From contig GG745335.1 in NCBI GenBank assembly GCA_000151295.1, positions 1,496,908 to 1,547,283 of the forward strand: a stretch of DNA of 50,376 nt, in the 5' to 3' direction. The notes beneath the pieces are model-generated. The model was not told the origin of the DNA. It worked only from the letters and a program-made list of their open reading frames with translations, and did not search any database. Positions 9,801-19,012 of this stretch are shown one piece after another. Both the position numbers and the translations under genes were made by a program. Position 1 is the first letter of the stretch. Each line of letters starts with the position of its first letter. The DNA is from Allomyces macrogynus ATCC 38327 (lineage: Eukaryota; Blastocladiomycota; Blastocladiomycetes; Blastocladiales; Blastocladiaceae).

Positions 9801-12800
9801 ATTCGCAGCGAGAGCCTCGCCGCGCCACGCGAGTTCCTTGATAAACGCCTGCATTGGCGCGACATACGGCATTTCAATCTCGAGCCGCGCGCATGCCGTC
9901 AGGTACTGCTCGCACTCGGCGGACCGTTCACCGGGCTGCTGCCGCGAACAAGAATTCTCGCGGCCCTGCTGGTTTGAGCCGGTTAGACGTCGTCGGAGCA
10001 GCGCGTGCAAAGTGCGCGAATTTCCGGCGCCTCGATAAACAGCTGCTGGCCTTCCTGGTACAGCTGTTCGGCCTCGGCAATCGTGCCGAGCGACGCGGTG
10101 GGACGGGCGACTCGGACGGGGTCGGCGGCTTGGACGAGTTGCTCGACGACGCGCCACTGCCTGCTGCTGCTGCCGCGGCGGCCGGCTTTTTGCTGGCACC
10201 CTTTTTGGTGACCGCGGGCGTGGTCGGGTGCGCGGCCGGCCGGTTGAGGAACCCGGACGCGGCCTCTTGCCACTCGAGCGCGCGCTGCAAGTGCTGCCGC
10301 AACGTGGTCGCCTCCTCGTGCACGACGGGGATCCGCTCGGCAATCGCGACCAAGTCCGCAATTTCCTTGATGGTCGGCTTGGTCCCGCGCTCGAGGTGCT
10401 CGGCACATGTCGACCGCACGCGCTCGACCCACTTGAGCGGCACGCTCGCAAGTTCCTCGACAAACCGCACAATCTTTTCCAGCTCCGCGAGCGGGTACCG
10501 CTGCGTGACCGTCTTGTTGGCACACTCGCAATCGTGCGCGTGCGCTGGGCACAGCGTGCGGTCGTGCACGTGGCACCGCACCGCGGCAAACCAGCAGAAC
10601 GACTGGCAATCGGCGCACTGTGTGTCGCACGGGACAGACGGGTCGGGCATCATGTCGACGGCGTACCCTTCCACGAGCTGCGCCTCTTCGCGGCACCGCG
10701 CGAGCAAGTCGGTCAGGTGCGGAGCGAGCCACTGGCTGGTGCGCAAATCGTTGCCCTCCTTGAGCGCGAGATTGAGCAGCAGCTCGTCGTGCGAGAAGCA
10801 CGGCGGCTTGCGGAAGGCCTTGTACCGCTGCACGCACTGCAGGCCGTACTCGAGCCAGTCGGCGGGCGCGAAATTCACGGCCTCGTTGCAGTTGAAACCG
10901 TGGTTGAACCCGGCATGGTAGGCCTGCGGGAACGTGATCACAAACTCGCCGGCGCGCTGGTGGCAGCCGTACACTTTCACGCCGGCATCGACGAGCTTCG
11001 CGGGCGAGAGCATGGTCGTGATGTGGAACATGAGGTCCGGGTTCTTGGCAAACAGGTCCGGGACCACGTCCTCCATGCACTGCTCGAGCTTGGCCGCGTC
11101 TGACGCCGGCACGCCGTACCACGTCTTGGTGTCCCCCCAATGCTGGTAGTTGACCGAGTAGCAGTAGTGGTCCTCGGTATGCCAGCAGAACGTGGAGAAC
11201 GTCATGCCAATGTAGAGCCACGGCACGACGACACCAGAAATATCGCGCGGGACCTGCGCAAGCAGCGAGTCATTTACGAGCGGGAGCACGTTCAGGTTGA
11301 ACGGGTTGCGCGAGTACGGGTTGAATGGGTCCTTCTCGGCAGTCGGGAACCCGGACCCATGCACGGCCGAGTGCAAGTCAGCGCCGTACTCGACCTCGCA
11401 CGTTTCAAACGGTGACTCGACAAGCCGCCAAAACTCTCGCTCCACCTCCTCTTCCGTCACATACAGCTGCTTGTTGGCGTGCGCCGCGTCGGCCGTGCTG
11501 ATGCTCGTCGCGCGCGTCCGGTGGCCAAACCACGCGCGCTTGAAATCATTGGCCTTGCCCTGAAACTCGTGCAGCGAGTACTCGCCGCCGTCCTCGAACC
11601 CAAAATCGTTGCCCGTCTCGTGCACGCACTGCTTGCAGAACCACTCCGGCAGGGTGCGCGGGTGCACCATGAGCGGCGGGTCGAGGCAAAAGGCGTGGTA
11701 GCCCTTGCCGCAGTCGTCGCAAATGACCATGAGCTGCGGGTTGTGCCCGTGGCCGCACGTCTCGCACAGCTCTTCGCCGCGCTTGGGCGTGTAGTTTTCG
11801 GGCAGGGGCACGCGCGCGAGCGAGGCCTCAGGTGGGACCTTGTAGGCAGCGCCATTGGCTGGGTGCACGGCACGGTCCTTGCCGCGCGTCGACCGCGCCG
11901 GTGCGGGACAATCGTCGGTTTTCTCGTCATCGGGCGTCGTGGGCTCCGGTGCCGGTGCCGCCGTCGACGAGGATGGGCCGGGCGTCGATGGTGGGGCGGG
12001 TGCTGCACCAGACGAGGCGGCGGTGCCGTTGGCTGCGTCATTTGCGGCGGGCGTGGCCGAGAGCGGGTTCGAGAGGACGACCTCGTTGATGTTGCGCATG
12101 CCCTCGGCTGCCGACTCTTGCTGAGCGAGATACTCTTCAAACGGGGCCAGGTACTTGTCCCCCCTGGCCTTGAGCGTCGACGGCANNNNNNNNNNNNNNN
12201 NNNNNNNNNNNNNNNNNNNNNNNNNNNNNNNNNNNNNNNNNNNNNNNNNNNNNNNNNNNNNNNNNNNNNNNNNNNNNNNNNNNNNNNNNNNNNNNNNNNN
12301 NNNNNNNNNNNNNNNNNNNNNNNNNNNNNNNNNNNNNNNNNNNNNNNNNNNNNNNNNNNNNNNNNNNNNNNNNNNNNNNNNNNNNNNNNNNNNNNNNNNN
12401 NNNNNNNNNNNNNNNNNNNNNNNNNNNNNNNNNNNNNNNNNNNNNNNNNNNNNNNNNNNNNNNNNNNNNNNNNNNNNNNNNNNNNNNNNNNNNNNNNNNN
12501 NNNNNNNNNNNNNNNNNNNNNNNNNNNNNNNNNNNNNNNNNNNNNNNNNNNNNNNNNNNNNNNNNNNNNNNNNNNNNNNNNNNNNNNNNNNNNNNNNNNN
12601 NNNNNNNNNNNNNNNNNNNNNNNNNNNNNNNNNNNNNNNNNNNNNNNNNNNNNNNNNNNNNNNNNNNNNNNNNNNNNNNNNNNNNNNNNNNNNNNNNNNN
12701 NNNNNNNNNNNNNNNNNNNNNNNNNNNNNNNNNNNNNNNNNNNNNNNNNNNNNNNNNNNNNNNNNNNNNNNNNNNNNNNNNNNNNNNNNNNNNNNNNNNN

Positions 12801-13091
12801 NNNNNNNNNNNNNNNNNNNNNNNNNNNNNNNNNNNNNNNNNNNNNNNNNNNNNNNNNNNNNNNNNNNNNNNNNNNNNNNNNNNNNNNNNNNNNNNNNNNN
12901 NNNNNNNNNNNNNNNNNNNNNNNNNNNNNNNNNNNNNNNNNNNNNNNNNNNNNNNNNNNNNNNNNNNNNNNNNNNNNNNNNNNNNNNNNNNNNNNNNNNN
13001 NNNNNNNNNNNNNNNNNNNNNNNNNNNNNNNNNNNNNNNNNNNNNNNNNNNNNNNNNNNNNNNNNGCAGACTGCTGCTTCTTGCCATACAT
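6828..13091 (-). CDS. KDM5: KDM5/JARID1-type histone H3K4 demethylase
   Basis: Read on the minus strand from about 13091 to the TGA at 6828. Order after the gap: end of the ARID region (KYLAPFEEYL), PHD1 (CETCGHGH, VICDDCGKGYH; about 11770-11620), and a JmjC domain with CWHTEDHYCYSVNY near 11195-11160 and YHAGFNHGF near 10920. These supply the His/Glu/His iron ligands. Next come a C5HC2 zinc finger (about 10650-10520), a PLU-1 helical region, PHD2 (YCFCRQPDSGIMIGC, about 9230), PHD3 (YCICQKPATPLVSM, about 8790) and a long Pro/Ala/Lys tail. JmjN and most of ARID would lie in the N gap. A 50-nt intron (9988 to 9939, phase 0) restores frame in PLU-1. A second frame change at 10115-10230 is an intron or a slip in the CAG run. 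The start (MYGKKQQS at 13091, or the ATG at 13087) cannot be fixed across the gap. Role: Fe(II)/2-oxoglutarate-dependent removal of H3K4 methyl marks. Confidence 0.92.
7990..8085 (-). repeat. Lys/Pro-rich 9-residue tandem repeat in the KDM5 tail
   Basis: Within the C-terminal tail the unit KEPKPPKPP recurs about three times, flanked by RAPRTPKEPK and GRRSKK. In DNA this is a 27-base unit visible as GGCGGCTTTGGC-type repeats on the plus strand. Such a basic Pro-rich strip may bind DNA or nucleosomes; that is inference. Confidence 0.75.
12186..13065. other. Assembly gap (880 N)
   Basis: A run of 880 unknown bases inside the 5' part of the KDM5 gene, hiding the JmjN and ARID coding sequence. 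The length may be an estimate, so reading frame cannot be carried across it. Confidence 0.99.
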
Positions 13092-13762
13092 TGCCCCGGT
13101 GCACGGCGTGGTCGTGGTCGCGGGTGGTCGGGGCCGAGGTGATGGTGGGTTGAAGGATGGGGTCGCGTTGGCGGACTGGAGGCGTGCTACGGGTCGATGG
13201 AGAGCGGCGGCGCCCGGCGGTGCGAGTGCGGCAGGTCGCGCGCGGGGAGGGCGGCGATCTCGGCGCGGGGGTCGCCGCAAAGTAATACCGGCGAATTCGT
13301 TGAGGTTTGGTCGTCGATGATGGCGGCTTGGCGGTTTGCGGCGGTCCGCGAGCGTCTCGCACTTGACGATAGCCAAGTTGCGATGCGTGGAGGACTGCCT
13401 AACGTGACGTCCTCGGACCAGCTTTGCAGGAAGCGATGGGTGTGATGTGCGGTGGACGGTCGCGCCTTGCTCAAAGGTGGGCGATGGATGTGGCAGGTTG
13501 AGCATGTGTTCCTGACGCGCCGCGAAGCAGACCGAAGCAACACGCACGCTGCGTGCTTCCGCCGCGTTCCCAGCCGGCACAAGCGACTGACTTGGCGCGC
13601 GTGCTCTGGCGTGGGCCGACGCTTGCCGGCCGAAAACAACCTGGAAAACCAAGTCGCCACGCAGCTCGGTCGCGACGGCTTCAAAAGCGCCAGCGTCCCC
13701 GTGCCCGCCGCGACTCTTTATCCAACAGCGCTTGATTCACCCCCTTGCTCTGCTGATCCACC
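13092..13762. promoter_or_regulatory. Bidirectional promoter region, KDM5 / HSP70
   Basis: About 670 bases separate the divergent KDM5 and HSP70 starts. Two TTC units spaced seven bases apart (TTCcgccgcgTTC, about 13557-13570) fit a step-type heat-shock element but lack the third unit, so the call is weak. A TTTATCC stretch lies near 13717. No other motif is convincing. Confidence 0.35.
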
Positions 13763-15389
13763 ATGTCGAAGCTCGACTCGCCCGCCGTCGGTATTGGTAT
13801 GTGTCGCCACGCCCGCCCCCTCTGGTCGCTCGCTCGCGCGCGCTGCACACGATCTCGCAGCTGCCGATCCCCGCTTTTCGCGACCGCCTCGCGCACGTTT
13901 CGTGATTGCGTGCTCGCTGCGACTCTTGCCACCCCGCGGGAGATCACAGTTTGCCGCTTTGATCAGCGATTTGGCCGTGATCCGACGATTGCGTGGTGTA
14001 CAAAGGCGTGCTCCCGTGCGCGTGCGCGTGCGCTCGACGACCACCGACCAACCGACTCGTCTGTGATCTCTCGAGAGCAAATCGACTGACGCGCTCTCTT
14101 CCCTTTGAAATCGACTAGACCTCGGCACGACCTACTCGTGTGTCGGTGTCTGGCAGAATGACCGTGTCGAGATCATTGCCAACGACCAGGGCAACCGCAC
14201 GACGCCGTCGTACGTGGCCTTCACCGACACGGAGCGCCTGATTGGCGACGCGGCCAAGAACCAGGTCGCCATGAACCCGTCCAACACGGTCTTTGACGCC
14301 AAGCGCCTGATTGGCCGCCGCTTTGACGACGACGTGGTGCAGTCGGACATGAAGCACTGGTCGTTCAAGGTTGTCAACAAGAACTCGAAGCCCTACATCC
14401 AGATCGAGTTCAAGGGCGAGACCAAGGTGTTTTCGCCCGAGGAAGTCTCGTCCATGGTCCTGCTCAAGATGAAGGAGACGGCCGAGGCCTACCTCGGCAC
14501 CAAGGTCAACCACGCCGTCGTCACTGTCCCTGCCTACTTCAACGACTCGCAGCGCCAGGCGACCAAGGACGCGGGCGCGATTGCCGGTCTGAACGTTTTG
14601 CGCATCATCAACGAGCCGACGGCGGCGGCCATTGCCTATGGTCTCGACAAGAAGGGCGCGACGGGCGAGCGCAACGTGCTCATCTTCGACTTGGGCGGTG
14701 GTACCTTTGATGTGTCGCTCTTGACGATCGAGGAGGGCATTTTCGAGGTCAAGGCCACGGCCGGTGACACGCATCTCGGCGGCGAGGACTTTGACAACCG
14801 CCTCGTCACGCATTTCGTGCAGGAATTCAAGCGCAAGCACAAGAAGGACATCACGTCGAACGCGCGCGCGCTGCGTCGCCTGCGCACGGCCTGCGAGCGC
14901 GCCAAGCGCACGCTCTCGTCGTCGGCGCAGACGTCGATTGAGATCGACTCGCTGTTTGAGGGCATCGACTTTTACACGTCGATTACGCGCGCGCGCTTCG
15001 AGGAGCTCTGCGCCGACCTGTTCCGCTCGACCATGGACCCGGTCGAGAAGGTGCTGCGCGACGCCAAGATGGACAAGTCGCAGGTGCACGAGATTGTGCT
15101 CGTTGGTGGGTCGACGCGCATCCCCAAGGTGCAGAAGCTCGTCTCGGACTTCTTCAACGGCAAGGAGCCCAACAAGTCGATCAACCCGGACGAGGCCGTG
15201 GCCTATGGTGCCGCGGTCCAGGCCGCCATCTTGGCCGGCGACCAGTCGGAGAAGGTGCAGGACCTGCTGCTGCTCGATGTGGCCCCGCTGTCGCTCGGTA
15301 TCGAGACGGCGGGCGGTGTCATGACGCCGTTGATCAAGAGGAACTCGACGATCCCGTGCAAGAAGTCGGAGACGTTCTCGACGTACGCC

Positions 15390-15420
<31 letters not shown>

Positions 15421-16037
15421 ACGAGGGCGAGCGCACGCGCACCAAGGACAACAACCTGCTCGGCAAGTTTGAGCTGACGGGGATTCCGCCGGCACCGCGC
15501 GGTGTCCCGCAGATCGAGGTCACGTTCGACATTGACGCCAACGGTATCCTGAACGTGACGGCCGTCGACAAGCAGACGGAGCGCTCCAACAAGATCACGA
15601 TCACCAACGACAAGGGCCGCCTGTCCAAGGAGGACATTGAGCGCATGGTCGCCGAGGCCGAGAAATACAAGAAGGAGGACGAGGAGGCGGCGGCGCGCGT
15701 GCAGGCCAAGAACGGCCTCGAGTCGTACGCCTACAACCTGCGCAACACCATCAACGATGACAAGGTCGGCGGCAAGCTCGACAAGGACGACAAGGACAAG
15801 CTCGACGCGGCCATCACCGAGACGATCAACTGGCTCGACCACAACCAGGAGGCGGCCAAGGACGAGTACGAGCACAAGCAGAAGGACCTCGAGGCTATTG
15901 CCAACCCCATCATGACCAAGCTCTACGCCGCGGGCGGTGCTGGTCCGGCCGGTGGCATGCCGGGCAACTTTGGCGGTGCCGCTGACGCGCCGACCGCCGA
16001 GGACCCGACCGGCCCGACGATCGAGGAGGTCGACTAA
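13763..16037 (+). CDS. HSP70: Cytosolic Hsp70 chaperone (SSA type)
   Basis: Exon 1 is 13763-13796 ([11 protein letters not shown] plus one base). The 322-nt intron 13797-14118 begins GTATGT and ends CTAG, and exon 2 is 14119-16037. Joining in phase 1 recreates the invariant [13 protein letters not shown]. The product is 650 residues, the normal length. Visible signatures are [28 protein letters not shown], the substrate-binding half and the C-terminal EEVD that docks TPR co-chaperones and marks the cytosolic/nuclear class. The N-terminal half is the ATPase and the C-terminal half holds hydrophobic peptides. Splitting the gene after 11 codons with a relatively long intron is notable for a heat-shock gene, since splicing often fails in strong heat. 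No lesion is seen. Confidence 0.98.
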
Positions 16038-16640
16038 GCAGAACGCTGTACGCGGATGCGTGCACCGGTTTGTGATCAGTTGAGCTGAGTTTTTCGATCG
16101 TTTGTCCCTCGGGTGTGTTTTCCGTTTGCGTGCTCGACCAGATGCTGTTGTCGCTGCTCGGCTTGCTTGGGCGGTGGAGAGTTTTTTGCGTTGCGTTTGC
16201 ATTCGATTTGTTCGTTCATTGGTTGGTTTGTCCTGCACAGTACCCCTCCGTTTTCCGTTGGGCGCCGTTGGCTCTCGGGAGCCGATTCCTTTTTGTTTTT
16301 GCTTTACAAATATAGCTTCTGCCCCTTGGAATTTTCTGGCCTTTTTTTTGCGTGCGGCTCGGTCTGCCCTGGCGTTGTGGCGGGCAAGGACACTCAATCC
16401 AAGCCAAAAAGGTCAAGGCGCTCGCGGAAGCCCAACTCGAGTCGCCCTGTCGTGAGCTTGCCTGCGCGAACCAATGCGAGCCAGACGATGAACGCGTACT
16501 GAAGTCGCGAGAGCACAAATTGTACGCTGCCGGTTCGACAAATCAATTACCAGCATTGTGCACCCGATTTCGCGCAAAAACTGGTGGTCATATTAAATCC
16601 TAGGGACGGTACAAACAAACAACCCTGCACGCGAACAAAT
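16038..16640. other. Convergent 3' region, HSP70 / URA4
   Basis: About 600 bases between the HSP70 stop and the dihydroorotase stop. T-rich tracts after 16080 (for example TTTTTTTT near 16344) fit the HSP70 3' UTR. Reading frames here lack family signatures; I see no gene. Confidence 0.5.
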
Positions 16641-18041
16641 CTAGCTCGACACGGTCATTTTCCACGGCAGCGTCTGGCCCGCAAGGAATGGCACCACCTC
16701 CACCGGCGCGCCATTCGGGCCGACCATGCCCTCGACCGTCATGACTTCCGGGATCGTGATCCCCTCCTCGACGGGCACATGCGTGAGCGTGACGCCCCCC
16801 GTCTCCGGCATCGGCAATCCATAAAATGCGCGCCCATACTCACACGCGAACCCCGGCAATCGCGGCAGCATATCCAGCTGGTGGAACAAGTGGGCCAGGT
16901 AGGGCAACGGGTGCATCGACGTGAACAGTCCCGCGGGCGCCCTCGCCGACTCCTTGGCGTGTCGCGGGTGCGGTGCCGAATCGGTCCCAAGGAAGAACCG
17001 CGGGTGACCGGAACTCACGATATCGCGCAGGGCTGTGCGGTCGGCAAACGTCTTGGCAACAGGTTTGCAGAACCCGTGCGGTAAGCCCGCCCAGTCCTCG
17101 ACGGTCAGGTAGAGGTGGTGCACAGTGACGGTGCAGGCGACGGTCGGGCCCATGGACGCGACGAGGTCGACGGCGTCTTTGGTCGTGACGTGTTCGAGCA
17201 CGATGCGCAGGTTCGGGAAGTCGCGGTGCAGTTTTTCGAGGTGCGTCAGGAACCGCGCTTCGGCGTTGAGCACGGTTATGTTCTGGTACAGGGCCATGAA
17301 AGAAGTGAGCAGTCAATCGAGCGCGGTCACGTCGGCGACGGCGAACATGGAGCGCACCTGCTCCGGGTTGGACGGGCACTCGCCATGCAGGTTCAGAATC
17401 ATGCCCTCCTCTTCCATGGCCTTGAAGACTGGGTAGTAGGCTTCGTAGCTCTCAATGCCCGAGTCCGAGTTGGTTGTGACGCCGCGCGGGTAGCTTTTGA
17501 TGCCTGGTCCGCGGAATCCTCACGGAATGAGCGCCTTGGCTTGATTTTACAGCAGTTCGACGCGACCAAACGCACCGGTAATCCCCATGCGCTTGGCCTT
17601 GCGCACCTCGTCGGGCGTCAACTCGGGCGACAGGTAAATCGTCATCAAAAACTTGAGACCCTTGCCACCCTCGCCGGCCCATTGGTACAGGTCCTTTTGG
17701 TAGGCAACGGCCATGTCCGTGTCGGTAATCGGCGGGATCAGGTTGGGCATAACGACAAACGTGTCGATACCGGTGCCAACAAGTTTGGGCACGACGGTCG
17801 CGGCCATGGGGCCCTGGCGCAGGTGCACATGCAAGTCGGCCGCCGGACGCATGGTAATCGAGACGGCACTGCTGGTCGCGGCGGGAGTCGTGTTGCGCGA
17901 CACGTCCATTTGCGCGGGCATGCGCGTCGAGCAGTAGGCGCGTCGTGCACGAAGGGTCGGCGCGGCGGCGCAGGTGGTGGCCAGACGCGGCCATGACGAG
18001 GAGGCCGTCGTGGCCGCGGCACGGATGCTGCTGGTGATCAT
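16641..18041 (-). CDS. URA4: Dihydroorotase (pyrimidine synthesis step 3)
   Basis: Three exons: 18041-17576, 17503-17358 and 17282-16641. They are joined by introns of 72 nt (donor GTGCGT, acceptor CAG) and 75 nt (donor GTGCGC, acceptor CAG), with phases agreeing throughout, giving about 417 residues. The metal-binding start DLHVHLRQG, the carbamylated-lysine segment GIKSYPRGVTT created across intron 1, LNLHGE, VLEHVTT and FLGTDSAPH are all present, as in PyrC/URA4 enzymes. It converts carbamoyl aspartate to dihydroorotate. The N-terminus extends about 65 residues beyond the usual start and is rich in Ala/Ser/Arg (RRAYCSTR), resembling a mitochondrial presequence. A later ATG (MPAQMDV or ITMRPAAD) would remove most of it. 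Confidence 0.93.
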
Positions 18042-18074
18042 GGGCGGATTGGCTTGGAGTAAAGTTGGCCGCAC

Positions 18075-19012
18075 GACGAGCAGAAGATCTGCACGACAAT
18101 CACCGAACCGAGGGATATCACCAAGCGGCCCACCGCAGAAGATGAAATCGCGTCAGACCCGTCAGGCACACGCGCTGATCTACCGCAGTCTCGCACCGTC
18201 TCGCAGCTCTGAAGTAGTGCCATTGTCGCGCTCTTCTCGGTCTGGCACATCGCATGCCCGCGGCCGCGCCGAACCATGGGCCGCACCGCGCACCACACCC
18301 GCCAGGGCCCAGCGTGCACCGCGTATCTCTTTGTGGAGAGCGGTTACGCTCGGAAGCCGCACCATTGGCCTGCCGGGCGGTGCAAGTCCAGTGATTGAAC
18401 GGCCGGCGGTGATTCATTGCGTTAGCAGCCCCTCTCTGGCAGCTCGCTCGAAGCTCTTGAAATACGAGCTGTTGGGAAAAGCAAACGTGCGCGCTTGCCT
18501 GCACTGCCGTGCCGCGCGAGAAAGCGAGGCCAAGAGCGCAGCAAGCGGGCCGCAACCGCTTCCTCTCTCTGGCGAGCGCGACCTCTGCTGCAACAACCGA
18601 ACCAACGAACGACTGTCACTCGAAATTTCGCGCCTTTGTTCTTGAATTGACAGTAGCAACACGTTGAATCGAGCGTGCGCCGCCTTGTCGTGTCGTGCTT
18701 CACCACCAACGAACATTTCGACCACCGACAAGACGCTGCAAGCCGGTCCAACCCTGTTGGTACGACCGTCTTGGCTCACGACGCCAGCTCAAGCTCGCCG
18801 CCGCCCCGCGGTTCGCCCACGGTGTCGGGCGGTGCGCGCTGCCGCCCGTCCTGGCTGCTCTCGTGTGGCCATGCTTGTCGCACGCAGAGGAGCCGGCCGA
18901 GCGCGACCGCGTCCTCGACAGATCTGAACCACCCCCACCCGCAACTTGTCCAACATTTCTGACCAGCAAACATGATGCCCTCATCTACCAGACCATCATC
19001 GTGCCCGCCGCC
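18075..19012. promoter_or_regulatory. Bidirectional upstream region, URA4 / HPC2
   Basis: About 940 bases between two divergent starts. No TATA box is obvious. CAAC/CGAAC-rich segments occur near 18590-18700. Long frames cross it but show no domain, so I treat it as promoter plus 5' UTRs. Confidence 0.4.

Noticed and set aside
11479..13320. Frames reading through the N gap
   Set aside because: Unknown bases cannot support a protein; these frames are open only because N is not a stop.
13557..13570. A complete heat-shock element for HSP70
   Set aside because: Only two TTC units with step spacing are present and no third unit follows, so it is noted as weak within the promoter entry and not called as a site.
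14115..16397. Long minus-strand Leu/Val/Arg-rich frame of 760 codons opposite HSP70
   Set aside because: A known artefact of strongly biased HSP70 codon use; the plus strand encodes a full, canonical Hsp70.
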